The notes beneath the pieces were generated by a model. The model was given only the letters and a program-made list of their open reading frames with translations, searched no databases and was not told the origin of the DNA. From contig NC_081412.1 of the NCBI RefSeq assembly GCF_030272615.1, positions 105,588,296 to 105,652,295 of the forward strand: a stretch of 64,000 nucleotides of DNA, written 5' to 3'. This DNA is from Cryptomeria japonica. Lineage: Eukaryota > Streptophyta > Pinopsida > Cupressales > Cupressaceae. The position numbers and the translations under genes are program-made. Shown here one piece after another: positions 47,350 to 60,088 of this stretch (positions within the stretch are counted from its first letter, which is position 1; each line of letters opens with the position of its first letter).

Positions 47350-50018
47350 TGTTGGCATTGTGTTGTCATTGATGTCAACCGGTATAGGACATTACCAGTA
47401 TCGCTGGCATTGATGTCAACTAAATGAACAAGAGGTTATTGACATTAGAGTGTGATGTCAACCAGAATAGAAGATGGATCGGTATGGGAGAAGAAATGAT
47501 GTGATTGGTGACAACTCGGTGATAATATTCATGTAGAAGGAAGAACTAGCATGTACCAATATGCTAAAGGCGCAGTAAAGTGACCACTCCACTCAGAAAA
47601 AGGGTTGTTAATATGGTGGTTCCTACAATAGGAATGAATAGACTACATGATGGACATTGATTGTGCTAAAGTGGTGGAATGGTATTTGGATCACATCAAC
47701 ACCAAAGGTGAAGTTTGTGCAGGCCACCGGATTTCTAGTGTAAGGATAACTAGTAGGACTCCCATTGGATGAAGAAGCTATCATAGGATAGTGATAGGTT
47801 GATAGAGTATGTTGCCTCTGTGTGCAGGATGAAATATGGAAAACCACCAGGACATATGTCAAGTTGAAGATGTATCCTCCTCTCGGTAAAGTCACTCTTG
47901 TACCGGCAGAATGATTCCCTAAGATAGCCAGGTGATTGAATACAGAGACCGGATGTACAAGAGGAAGATGAGAAAGCTTCCAGAGTCTGAGAACAAGTTA
48001 TGCCTCTAGAGTGTGATAAGAGATACACACCAGATAATCATGTGGAAACAAGGTGTACTACCGAGACATTGAAGGAAGAATGAGACATTGAGATGGTGTG
48101 TTTGTCATCCTAACAAACCAATAGAGAGGAGAGCCGGTTTGATGAAGAAGAACGCTAGTCAGTCTACATGAATATACAAGGTGTTGTCGAGATGATAAAG
48201 GAAGGTTGATGTAGAACAGTTGGAGTGTGATGAATTGGTGTCATTAATGTGTCTCACTAACAAGAAGGAAAGGATGTTGTCCATCGACAGACACATCTAC
48301 CGGAATCTGCATTGGTGATAGTTGACATGTTATGTCAATCGATGAAACATTAGAGAAGAGACAAGGAAGATAAGGTTCTCACCTAATAAAGAGCAGTGAA
48401 GTGCAGACATAAGGGTTACACAGACAAGTTAGAAAAGGTGATGACAGGAAGGATAACCGGCAAGGTAGTTAGTGTCCGTAGGGTTAGTAAACCGGTATGG
48501 GTGTACTGGTTATGTGTGTGGTTGGTGACCAAGATGAAATGATAGAGTAGTGTGATGAGGTGGATACCAACTATGATGCCACGCGGATCTGAGGTGGTGA
48601 ATATATAGAGGTTGGTGATGTTTGGTGTCAAAGAGGTAGTTGTGATTGGTCGACATTAAATGTTGATTGCAAAAATCACGGAGGAGTTGTAGAGTGTCCG
48701 GCTCGATGAAATATGAACGACAGAAGAAGATCAGGGATCTGATGGCGCCATGATCAATGTCTAGTATCCGAGTGCAGATTCACCTCGAGAAGGAAATAAT
48801 TGGATGATAAATGTGTTGACTTATTTCAAGGATAAAGAACAGGGTTAGATTTGTTGTTTTTAGCAAATATGCATTGGATGATGGAAAACACGTACAGATG
48901 AATTCCTCCAATGTAGGTGATCGATCCAAGGCATATTGGATTAGATCTGATGAAGATTTGATCGGTGGAAGAAACCCTAAACGACTGAAGTTTGATTTGG
49001 TTTTTGGCAAGAAAACTTGTTTATATATATGAAAGCCAAAATCAATGAGTGGTGTTGGTTGAATGATGTTGCATGGGAAGACTATGTTGGACAGAGTGTT
49101 GGTATACCTCTATCAGTAATGAAATCAGTTTGAGTCTTCTTGGCAAAGATCTTAAGTGTCTGATTATTAGAAGGAGAGCCAGTAAGAGGGTTTAACCGGT
49201 AAGGTCAAGGCTACTGGTAAGAATGCAGTAGAGAGTGAATGCAAGTTGAATGAAAAAAAATAAAGGAATCCAGTCAAGCAAGAAGAAATGATAAAGAACC
49301 AGTAGTGACAGATAGCTATGGACAAGATAGAGGTAAATCGAAAGAGAAGAGGTAGTATGTTGAGTGAAGAAGGAACCAACAAGCAGCAATATTGTAAGGA
49401 AGAGAGCAGAGAGTGATAGAGGAGATCCATCAAGATAGTGGCTAAGTCATTGAAGATTTAGATAGAGTGAGCAGAGAACTGGTAAGGTAGAGAAGACAAC
49501 TTAATGGCAGGAAGGATTGTGTTGAGAGGTTACAAGATTTAGTTGTAACTATATTACTACCTTTGTATTTGAATATAATGTATTGTTTTCACTGAGTTGT
49601 AGCTCGGTGCAGGGGTTGTAGCTCCTTCGAGTTGGTGCCCATAAAATAGTAGGGGTTGGTGCTCCTTTCAATTGTATCCTATAAATCAGTCAGGGGTTGT
49701 AGCTCCTTAGGTCGGTGCCTTAAATCAGGGGTTGGTGCCCTAAACATTGTAAGTAAGTTTCATTTTGAGGCTGGATTGGAGTAGTAGACTCCAGCAGCAT
49801 TACTCACCGAGTTTTTTCCCATCTTGGGTTTTCCTCGTATATACTGGTGTTATGTGATGTCCCTTTGTGTGAATGCATTTGTAATTAGTCTCCCGACTAA
49901 CTGATAAGTCTGCATTGTGTTAGATCCCATAACCGGTATACTCACATAAGTCAATTAAAGGGAAAAAGTTTGAGAACCACTGATTCACCCCCCTCTCAGT
50001 GGTGCATTGTGTCTAACA
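47350..50018 (+). repeat. E7: solo LTR, 2669 bp, copia type
   Basis: Starts TGTTGGCATTGTG, ends GTGTCTAACA, and is flanked by TTTTG at 47345-47349 and 50019-50023. No internal element sequence is present, so it is a solo LTR left by LTR-LTR recombination. It holds the TGTCATTGATGTCAAC motif at 47364-47379, a TATA-like TTTATATATATG near 49020 and a minisatellite at 49610-49745. It is related to E8 throughout. Confidence 0.9.
49610..49745 (+). repeat. E7 LTR minisatellite (AGGGGTTGGTGCTCC units)
   Basis: Units start at about 49611, 49651, 49692 and 49727, spacing 36-41 bp, alternating AGGGGTTGTAGCTCC and AGGGGTTGGTGCTCC. The homologous array in E8 is at 59882-59990. Confidence 0.85.
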
Positions 50019-50159
50019 TTTTGTTTAGCCTTTATGAGTGCTTCCCAAGGGAGGATTTGAATGTTATGAATTATATCTAATTTACTTTGTTCATTTCATT
50101 CTCTTCCCACCAATGATTTATATGTTACATATTGTGCCCAATTTGTAAAATAAGTACCC

Positions 50160-51150
50160 CTTAGCAATATGTTACCTACAGAGTACCTCAAGTCCTCTGT
50201 AAAAGCTTTCCATTCATTGAGGTTTCCATTCAGTTGAAAACCTTTGATTTGGATGTTGGTTTTCCTTCTCCTTTTCCAAATCCCCTTTTAAATGATGATT
50301 TAGCTTCTAAAATCTTAGAGGTTGTTTCACAGGTCACATCTGGTACCACACCTGTGAACTTCCTGAACTACCCTTGAAAATTGGCAAAAGCCAATTTTGG
50401 GGATCAACAAATTTTCCTAGCACACCTGATGGGACATTGGAATTCCTTCTCTAGTTGAAGATTTTATCCACTTGAAGGAGTAATGGATGGTTATTTCCAT
50501 GAATACCGACAAATGGCCATAGAGGATACATTCATGGCATCATATTATAAAAATTACAATCATCCAATAACCAATGAGATGTTGTACAACTTTTAATAGC
50601 AATTGGAGTCTATAGAGATTGAGAAATGGAAAACCTATGAAGAATAAAAGAAAGGATATTTTCCCACCTTAGTCTCTTGGTTTGATCATAATAAAGAAGA
50701 TTGTCTCCTAGAGGAGATGGACCCTGACCAAGATTTGCATTCCCCTCTTCCTTTCTTGGAAAGTTTCTTCCTATCAAATATTTTGCTTCTAGAAATAATC
50801 TCTTTACAAAGGCAGACCAATAGTTTGGAACTCATGTCATTCAACTCGATAAAAAGAAGAAATTTTGCAGCCTGATGCTCTTTCAAAATTTCTTATCCCA
50901 AGCACATCACAAGAGGAATTATTTGAAATATTTTCCGCAACTCCTCAAAAGGTTTTCCCCACAAAAAACTTAGCAGTCCCAAACAAAGAGAAGTAGCGAC
51001 CACACGAGACAAAGATTGAGGTGCAGAATCCAAAGACAAATGAATTCAATGATAATAGCTTCTGGGATGAGTTAGAGATGTTCTGCTCATAATTTGTCAT
51101 TGAATGTCAAACAAAATGGGCAGAGAGTTGTCAATTCCCTTAAAACCCCC
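50160..51150 (+). pseudogene. Coding remnant inside E5, plus strand
   Basis: A frame from about 50190 reads IQLKTFDLDVGFPSPFPN, MDGYFHEYRQMAIEDTFM and TLVSWFDHNKEDCLLEEMD, with single stops (TGA, TAA, TAG) but no shift for about 230 codons. A shift near 50860 leads to EEILQPDALSKFLIPSTS and FNDNSFWDELEMFCS up to about 51130. The composition and length point to a former gene. I do not recognise the family. Confidence 0.45.
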
Positions 51151-52059
51151 CCAAAGAAAGTCAAGAAACTTGAAAATGGCTTCAATTCAGTATACATGAA
51201 GATACATTAAACCACAAAAAAGAATTCCTCTTATAAAAAATTGGTTTACATTACATTCAACCCTTGCATGGATTTTTTATCAAAGGCATTATGCAGTGGA
51301 AAAAGGAACAAGTGATTAGAGTCATCATCTCTTTGACTCCCAACCAAGATTCTCCCTAGGTAAGGTCATCCATCACGTCATCTCTAGGGTGCATGTTTAC
51401 CAGTTTTATGTATGTTATTATCCCTAGGACATACAAAAAAATCCATTGACAAGCATCCATTGCACACCTATTCCTATTAGTGTCTCCATAAATTTGAAAG
51501 GAAAAAGAGTCTAGAGAGAAAGGGAAGTTATTTAAAAAAACCTATCAATGGTTTCATTTAGTTAAGGACAATGTCAATTAGAGTAGGTTATCTTATTTAT
51601 TTTTGTTTTCAAATAAGCTCTATAGTGCACGTGCTTGTCCTTCTAGGTAGGTTTGTACATCTAGTGTTTTCCCTAAGTGCCTCATGTGCACATTTTGTGT
51701 TCTTTGAATTTGGCAAATCATTCTAGAAGTTTTGTGGATTTCCAAAAAAGAAAATACCAAAAGTGACGTTACAAGAATAAGGAAAGCTTAAAAGTTAAAA
51801 GCGGAAGTAGGAAAAAATATGCAAAAAAGGTATCTCCTTTCCATTTACCGGTTCCTATATATCATAAATGGTAGCCTTCATTTTTTTTTTAAAGGGGACA
51901 AGCAAAAAAGGATAGCATGATTTGTTTTTTTGAATATTGCATCACCTAATTAAAATTCCATGCAAGGGAGAAAGTAAATTGATGCACATGAGAGAAATCT
52001 AGTAAAATCTGTATAATTCCTTTGTATATTTTTAAAAAGCGGTGATTACATGATATTAT
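51151..52059. other. Unassigned sequence in E5
   Basis: No gene recognised in either strand. Confidence 0.45.
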
Positions 52060-52620
52060 ACACATCATTTTCAAAATGAAGACAAAATTAGAAAATGTTT
52101 TTTTTCCTCCTTTCTTCTGGTTGATGTAAGCAATTATAGTAGCAGAGAGAGTTCCCCAGGTCAATCGAATGCATTTTTCTGTCATCTTCATCCTCATCCT
52201 CATCTTCATAGTCAAAATCATTTGACCACTCATCTCCTTCAAATTCTACATTCCTATCAAAAATAAGGACCCCAAATTCTTCAATCTAACCCATGTTCGG
52301 AGTTGGGTCTTGTCTAGAAAGCTTCTTGAGAAACTCACATGCAGGAAAGGAATGATCTTTATGCTCTTCCAAGAACATGGTGTGGAAATTTCCAATGAAA
52401 GGGAAGCTAGGACACAATTGCATCTCTATATTCAAAGGCCTTTAAATCAATTGTACCAAAAAGTATGTCCCCATACTATGTGTGCCTCATAACCTAGTCC
52501 AATTCACCAATGAGTTCATCCCCAAATAGCCAATGGGTCAATTTGGTTATAACAAGTGCTAGTTCATCCAAATCTAGAAAAGACCCAACAAAATGTGATA
52601 ATCCTATCCAAGCACCCACT
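52060..52620 (-). pseudogene. Coding remnant inside E5, minus strand, with acidic run
   Basis: The minus strand gives DELALVITKLTHWLFGDELI, ILFGTIDLKAFEYRDAIV and LPFHWKFPHHVLG with TAG stops. After a shift near 52370 it gives HSFPACEFLKKLSRQDPTPN and then an Asp/Glu run near 52180-52210 (DYEDEDEDEDD). Not recognised; possibly a decayed element gene. It could be chance in part. Confidence 0.35.
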
Positions 52621-54106
52621 TAACTACTGTAATAACTAAATCATTGTCTATCCCCAACAAAAATTCAAGGTGAATGTTGTTGATCCTCCCAAGGAAGGCT
52701 TGTTGGATCTTCATTGTTGTCAATCTCACTAGAGTATCCATTCCTCACTAAAATAGTTTTCCTCTATTAATCTCTTCATAAATAACTTACTTTTAAAATG
52801 ATAGTAAGGTTAATAGAGGCGTGCTTTTATAGATAGACTAGTCTTTTCACACAAGTTTCTCTTTATTCCCATAGTTAATTTTGGCAAGAAATCATTCTTA
52901 AGAAAAGATAGTACACAAAAGTAATCTCAAGGAAGGTAGATTCCCAAGACAAATATTATGTTGCATGACACCAGAGATGATGGAAATCATACACTTTGGG
53001 TAAGGAGAAAATTAATGCATTTAATATTGTGTTAGGATATAAGATTTATTTCCTTCTTGGTGACTTTTCTCAATTTTATAATTACAAATTTTCTCATTTA
53101 GAATGTCTTGTCATGTACCAAGAATCCTCATGAATCCTTAGTATAAATTCATATTTAACACTCCTATGGGTTCTTGTCTAGCAAATTAATATATGGTGAA
53201 AGAAGTGAAAAATCTAAAGGTTGCTCATGCTACCACCCTAGCTCCTAACCTGTAAAAGCGCATTTAAGAGGTTTCTTGAAATAATAAAAGTGAAAGGCTA
53301 AGGCCCTTTTTTTTTAAAAAATGGAAAATTAAAAGTAGTTGATACAAATAACTCTATTGAGGCTATAGACACCTATATAGCAATAAGTAATATTTGATAG
53401 GAACTAGGGTGATATCATTGTCGGGGCTATGTATGTCTTTCTAGCAACAAGGCTCTATCTAGTCAGCTATAGGAGGTATGGTCCATCCCCATAGCTTATC
53501 CATTTATATACCTTTTTGTCCATTCTACCTGAAGAATGAGGATTAATCATGTGCACACACTAAAGTAGAGGAGCCATTCACCCCTACATACATAATTCTC
53601 ACATGCAAGATTGAATATTGTAAGCTTTAAAATTTATCAAGGTTCTTCTAAATCTTATATCCTAAAGTAACATTCAATGCTCACATTTCTTTAAGTACGG
53701 GGTTGTGTTTTCTTTTCTTTCATTTTATGTGACCATTTCTTTGGAAATTCTTATCTTTTCGATCATTTCCCCATGGCCCAATTGTCCCAACTACCTCGAG
53801 CTAACCTTGTTCTTCTTTTTAGGTTGATATATGTAGTCTTTTGAGTAAGGTTTGATATTCATTCAAACTACATGATAAATGAACTTTGAATGTTTAATTC
53901 TTCCTTGGTTGTAAGAACTTGAATATTGATGAATTGCACAACAAACCCTTGAAGGCTTTCCTTGGCAAGCTCATTGCTAAAATTTGATTAGAGGATATCA
54001 AACATGGACTCTAGGACATTCGATGGACAAAACATCAAGATTATAGAACCTGAGATTTTGGGTTCTCACCTCCACAGGTGAAGGTCCCCCCATGAATCGC
54101 CAAGAA
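52621..54106. other. Unassigned sequence in E5
   Basis: No coding region or repeat recognised before the right E5 repeat. The polypyrimidine-type word TCCCCCCATGAATCGCCAAG at about 54085 is the primer-site-like sequence mentioned for E5. Confidence 0.45.
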
Positions 54107-55099
54107 TAGTATATTTTTCTATAGTGGTTGGTCTTCTAACCCCCTTTTTTATTTGCAAAGTGTTGGCATCCTTTCACTTCTTGAGTCGAGTGGGCCCCTT
54201 GAATGCTCGACAGATGGCTATGTCTATTCAGAGCTCGGACTTATTTCGACCCAATTTCTCGCTACCTTCCATGTGTCGCATCCATGAAGAATTCAAGTTA
54301 TGTTGTTGGTTTTCCCTTGAGCATCCTTGCCTACCACATGTCACATCCACAAGGATGCTTCACTAAAAGGGTCAAGAAGGCTACAAAGAACCTGTGAATC
54401 TTCTGCATGTGTATCCCATATCTCCACCTCAGCTAGTAATGATTATTGGTTGTTAGGATTATGATGGTAATGGAGAATAAATGATGGAAATAGATAAGCA
54501 AAAATATGTGCATGTGTGAACCAGAATAGTTGTAAAGGTGCTTTAAAATCAAGAAGATCTTGAAAATAACAGAAGGGGTTAGCCCCTCAATCATGACCTA
54601 GATGTTCCCCATACTAAAGACCAGGGATAAATCTATGGCCTGAAATTCACCAGCACAGAAGTAGCTAGTAGTGCCATCCTAGCCTTACTCTTGAAAAGTT
54701 CCCACACCAAGCAAAATTGTTTTTCAAGGAAGATTATAAAAGCTCTCAAGGAGTGAAAAAAAGAACGTTCTAATTTTTTTTAAGGCTGAGATTGAATCTC
54801 TTAGACTGTCAAGGAAATGGCCTTTTATGGATGTAAAATCTTTAAAAAATGAATTACAAGCTCCCCCTCCCTTATTTTCTTGCATGAATTGTAATTTGCA
54901 TTAGGGCCTTAGTGTCACTTGTAACTCGACAGACTATGCCTCTGCTGCCTTTTTGACATTATAAATGGTACTCTATGTCATTAAAAAGGGCATGATTATT
55001 TCTCTTAATGGATGTATTATTTCAATTTCCTTCATTCATGAAATATGGATCATGTGCAATCATTCTTTCATTTTTATAAAAATTTGAACCTGTTTGTCA
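54107..55099. repeat. E5 right direct repeat (probable LTR)
   Basis: Aligned with 46295-47291 with many substitutions and small indels, which suggests an old insertion. Begins TAGTATATTT and ends TTTGTCA. Confidence 0.72.
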
Positions 55100-55100
55100 T

Positions 55101-55931
55101 TGTCACCTCTATTGGAATCCTTGACCATAGCTCTTGAATCAACTCCCTACACACAAAAAGAAAGGAAAAGTATTATAGATGGGGTTTTCCTTAGGTTAAA
55201 CACCGGTTTAGGAATCAACCTTGAATAGAATAATGTAGATACTGAAGTAAATGTTGGGAGATATACCTCAGGTCTGTAATGGTTGATAAGAAGATCGAGG
55301 ATGTAATGCTCTTTAGATGTGATTACAAATGTTGGATGTAATAACATGATAAACACATAAACATATATGAACTAATTAAACACACATACTTGCATAAATA
55401 TTGATTTGACTTTGCTCCATGATTCTTGAAGGATATGATGGAATAAAATGCTACCTTAAATTCTTGAGAATACTTGATGACCAATTTTTAAATGTGTGAA
55501 TGCTATATATGTAATCTTAGATTCAAAATGAATTGATAGGATGTCCTTATATAGGGTTTCATAGGTAAATTACTGTTTAGGCTGACCTCTAACGATCAAG
55601 TTGAGCCACGGGGACCAAAATCCATCAGGGGGGAGAAAGCCCATGCAAATTTAAATTAGGTCTTGTTTAAGTGGGCCCAGGACAATGGGGCACCCTCATT
55701 TGGACCAAGGTGTAACCATGCCTCAAGGTCATCCAAAAATAGGACCAATAAATCAACAAATATGGGAGGACAACTCTAGGATGGGGCCCACTCAGTAGTG
55801 GCAATAGGTGAAATTAGAGTTGGAGCAAAAAGGGGCCAAAATGGGCCTAGGTAGAATGGAGATAAGACATGCTAAGGTGGGCGCACAAACATGAGGTGTG
55901 AATTGTATTGGTTACAATTTATGATGCTACA
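55101..55931 (-). repeat. E9 3' LTR, gypsy type
   Basis: Minus strand starts TGTAGCATCATAAATTG directly after a polypurine tract and contains CCCTATATAAGGAC (TATA box) near 55540-55556. The end GAGGTGACA at 55101 is inferred; it lies immediately next to the E5 repeat. Confidence 0.65.
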
Positions 55932-55946
55932 TTTATCCCCCACTTT
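55932..55946 (-). promoter_or_regulatory. E9 polypurine tract
   Basis: Minus strand AAAGTGGGGGATAAA abuts TGTAGCATC. The arrangement is the same as for the Tat element at 5682-5695. Confidence 0.72.
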
Positions 55947-57671
55947 AATGGGAGTATAATCCTATGCAAATACTCATGGTAAAGTAGAAAGATGAGGAAG
56001 AGAGAGAGGAGCAACCAGGAGTGAGATCACAAAGAGATAAGAAATCACTAATTTTGAGAAACTAAGCCCCCAATCTTACAATCTTAAATCACACAGTCAC
56101 ATGAAAGGACACACAAAACAAAGCAAAGACAAATGACACACAACACAAGGGTTTTGTACTAAAAAAAATCTCAAGTGAACTAGTTGAAGAGACCTTGATA
56201 GTTAAATGTCTCAGCCACTAATCTCATTCTCAGAATGCTATTAGAAGAACACAAGTGGTCACATGAAACAAGTAAGAGCATGCATCGAGTGATGAACTAT
56301 GATCCAATAAATAGAAAAGATATGAGCTCATGGGGAGGAGAAAGTAGAGAACATGGATACTAGAGGCTAGCAAGCTATGTTATGCTAGGTGATATATAAG
56401 AAGAAAAGCAAGAGAGACCATGGAATCCATAGGATAGAAAGTTGTGTTATGATAGGTGATCTACAAGAACATGAATATTCACAAAACAACAAGTTGTGTT
56501 GAGTTGGGTGATTCATCTAGAGAAAGAGAGTCAGAATAGTATATCAAGTTGTGTTATGCTAGTTCCATTCATTGAAAATATTTCACAAGGAGGGTTGAAT
56601 AGTCTAGAAAGTTGTGTTATGTCAGTCAACCTACTTGACCTACAATTGAAAAAAAATATGTCTGGTTTTATGAACATCTCGTATAAGAGTTAGGTCTATT
56701 TTTGAGCATGTATATGGTCCCATATAAGACATATAAAAGGATTATGTCTAGTTTCAAAAATAAAGAACCTCATATAAAAGTTAGGTCTGGTTTCAAGCAT
56801 GCAACAACCGGTATAAGACATGCAAAATCAAAATTATGGTACAAAGTGGTGTGATATATGCCCCCCTTAATATATCAACATAGAGGTATGTTGATATTTT
56901 AAGGAAGATATAAATAAGGATGCACACCTTCATCACCAAGGAGATCGTCTTTAGGAAATAGTGTACATAAATCCAAGCCAAAGAGGCATGACTGTTATAA
57001 ACAAGGAAAATATAGTTGTAAAAGATATCATCTTGCAACAAATATAAAAGAGAATCCTTTAGATGAGAATGAGGAAGAGATCTATTCTCAAAGAAATCTA
57101 ACTCCAAGAGGAGATTTCAAACAAAAATAACATCATTAACCAAAAGAAAGAAAGGAGAACAAGAATTCATACATTCCCCCAATTGCTAGGTAAAGGGATT
57201 CTTGACGAAGGATAACACACTTTTGACCCTAAGTGAGGGGTTTGTTTATAATATACATGCATCATCAAGTGAAGAAGAGGTTGTAATTAAGGATACACAT
57301 CTCATGTATTAGAGAGAATCCTTGACCAAACAAACAACTTCAAACAAGGAATATCATCATATCATAAGAAAACACCTCTCATCCTATGAGAAGCGGATCC
57401 TTGGAAAGGATAGTAGATAGAAGATAGAATCAATGCCCCCAAGCATAGGGACCAAGACAAGGATTACACACCCTCTAAGGAGATATTATACATAAAATGC
57501 ATACCACTTCAAGCAAAGAACAGGTCCTAACCAAGAAACACACATGTACTTGCATGAAGAACAATTCAATGTGAGTAAAGACATCAAATTATGAAAAATT
57601 CAACTCAAAATAAGAGGCAATCTTCAAAGAGGAGTGAGATTTGAATATGCTATCCTTGCCCCCAAAGTAAG
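55947..57671. other. E9 internal sequence, non-coding and repeat-rich
   Basis: No gene seen. Two adjacent repeat families: AAGTTGTGTTATGCTAGGTG units at about 56371, 56438, 56489, 56545 and 56608, and TATAAGAGTTAGGTCTGGTT units across about 56655-56825. The rest (to 57671) has recurring CCCCCAA and AAACAA words. The E8 insertion ends it here; it resumes at 61371. Confidence 0.6.
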
Positions 57672-59881
57672 TGTTGGAATCATGTTGTCATTGATGTCAA
57701 CTGGTATAGCATGGCAACCGGTATGGGAGATTGAAGTGTATTTTTGTCATTCATGTCAACCAAAAATGGTGTCATTGATGTCAACTAATATAGCAAGTTA
57801 TCGGTATAGCTTGTCATAGGTAAGGAAGAGAATTTGAACCATCATTGTAGTCATTGGAGTCACTGGTACACAAGTTAGTGTTGTCTTGTGTTGAACACAA
57901 GTAGTGGAGACCAATATGGTATGACAACCGGTAAGTGATATGTTAGAAGGTGCATTGTTACCAACCAGCATGCATATGACCAATGAGAAAACAGGGTGAG
58001 ATAATGAAGAAGTGCAGAATGGGTATGTAGTTGGATGTCAATCAGTAGGAATCCCACTAGCTGAAGATGATATCATAGGTTGATGGTATGACTGACAGTG
58101 AGTGTGGTCAACCGGATCTTATGTGTCTAACTGAAGATGTATCTACTCGATGTTAGCAATGTCATATATGTATAATGTCAGAAGCAGATGACAAGGATTC
58201 ACTCTCATCGGTAAGTGATAATGCTCTGGGATAAGTATGAGATATTAAAGGTAGATGATTGAAGGCTCACACTAGATGAACTGGTGAAACACAGAGATGC
58301 CTCAAGTATATGAAATCAAAGATATGCACCGGATCAGCTAGAGTTGGCAAGTTGAGCCACCGGGACAGAGAAGGAAGAGTAAAGAAGTGATGGGTTTGTC
58401 ACTTTGACAAACCCGTTGAGATGATGTTCAAGCTAATGAAGAAGAAGGCAAGGTTGTGCAGTTGCAAATAGAGAGTGCAACCAAAATAAAGATGCAGACA
58501 GATGGAGACAGTTGAAGATTGATGACATGGTGTCATCAAGGTGGTTACCGGTAAGTATGTCCACCAATAAAGCTGAAAAAATGACAAGTGAAGAGCTCTT
58601 GTCTGATGAAGATGATCATGATGTAGATTGGCATGTCTAGTGATTGGTTAAGGTGTTCCACTAGAAGGATAGAAAAGTGCAGGTTTGAAGGTTGACTGGT
58701 TAGGGTATAACCGGTAGGGTTAGTGAACCGGTAGGTGAACACCAATAGAGTGTTGTGGTCGGTGACAGAGTCTAAACTGACATGGTGATTGAGCTGAGTT
58801 GGATGCCGACATAGATGCCATTTGGTGTCTAGGTGTCAAACAAATGGACTGTATTTTGTCAGTGAGGTAGTTAGTGACTAGTTGATATTAATGTCGATAG
58901 TGAATGTCATGGGTCAAGAGCAGAAGGATGAAGCTTGAGACTGATTAGAGAATAGAGATTTGATTCATTGGCATCATGATCAATGTAGTGTGTCCAAGTG
59001 TTGATTGGGTTAGGTGAAGCTAGCTACATGATCGCTTCATCATGGTTGACAAGTACAGATTGACAAAGAGGTCATGTTTGCTGAATATGGAAAACATGTG
59101 TTGGAAGCAGTTTGATTGGCAGAGTTGATTGATCCATTGCAGGAGGTAAATCTCTAGAATGAGATCTGATTGGATTAGGTTTTCCTTGAGGTCTATGAAG
59201 GAACCCTAGCGCGCCAAACATGTGAATGTATGTCATGGCAGGCAAACTTAGGTATAAATATTCCAACTAAAGACTGAAGAGGATTGATACTGCTGGATGA
59301 TTAGGTGTTGTATATTGAAGATCAAAGTGTGAAAGTGCAGCAAAGAACCAACTAGTCAGAGACTTCATTGAAGATCATAGAGACTAAGTGTTGGAGGTGC
59401 AACTAGTGAGAGGGTTCAGTAGAGGTTTGGTAAGGTCAGAGTGACCGGTAAACTGCAAAGTGAGTTGCAGTGGTGTAAACCGGTGGTGCTCGAACTTGTA
59501 GAAAGGTAGAGAAGGGAAGCACTGCAGTGTGAGTAGTTGAGGAGATTAAGCAAGCCAAAGAACAATGCAGGGTTAAAATGGCAAGTAGAGTAACCGGTAA
59601 GCTGAGAACCAATAGAAGTCAAAGTGATTAGAGAACCAACAGAGAATAGAAGCAACATATTGAGAAGGGCTAAACCAGTAAGATTACAATAGAGAGTCAA
59701 GGAAAGGAGGATCTGAGTGAGCTAAGAACTAGCAGAGAATAGAGTAGAGGAAGATCAGTTGAGAAGAGTAGAGTCGGCAGAGTAAGTTAATAAGTGTGAT
59801 AGGTTACATAGTTCATTTGTAATTGGGTTATTACTTTGTATTGATATATGTCATTCTAATCACTGAGTTGGAACCATGTAC

Positions 59882-59990
59882 ATGGGTTGGTGCTCCTTGG
59901 GTTGGTGCCCTAAAATCAGGGGTTGGTGCTCCTTGGATTGGTGCCCTAAAGTAGGGGTGTTTCTCCTTGGGTTGGTGCCCTAAATATTGT
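59882..59990 (+). repeat. E8 LTR minisatellite
   Basis: Units start near 59882, 59918 and 59953, spacing 35-36 bp, with GGGTTGGTGCTCCTTGG and GGGTTGGTGCCCTAAA halves. Homologous to the E7 array. Confidence 0.85.
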
Positions 59991-60088
59991 AACCATTGTT
60001 TTATTGTGAGGCTATATTGGAGCAGGAGACTCTAGCAATATTTCTCACCGAGATTTTTCCCATGTTGGGTTTTCCTCGTATATCCTAT

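Larger units (their letters stand above)
46295..55099. mobile_element. E5: probable old LTR element defined by a 1-kb direct repeat pair
   Basis: Direct repeats 46295-47291 and 54107-55099 flank 6.8 kb that holds coding debris and the E7 solo LTR. Just inside the right repeat the minus strand reads TGGCGATTCATGGGGGGA, which partly resembles the tRNA-Asp primer site used by some plant gypsy elements; that would make it minus-strand, but the match is weak and no pol domain is seen. Confidence 0.55.

Noticed and set aside
51946-52242. Met/Lys-rich 98-codon frame on the minus strand
   Set aside because: The neighbouring frame reads as an acidic Asp/Glu run continuing other coding-like sequence; the Met/Lys frame is its out-of-frame shadow.
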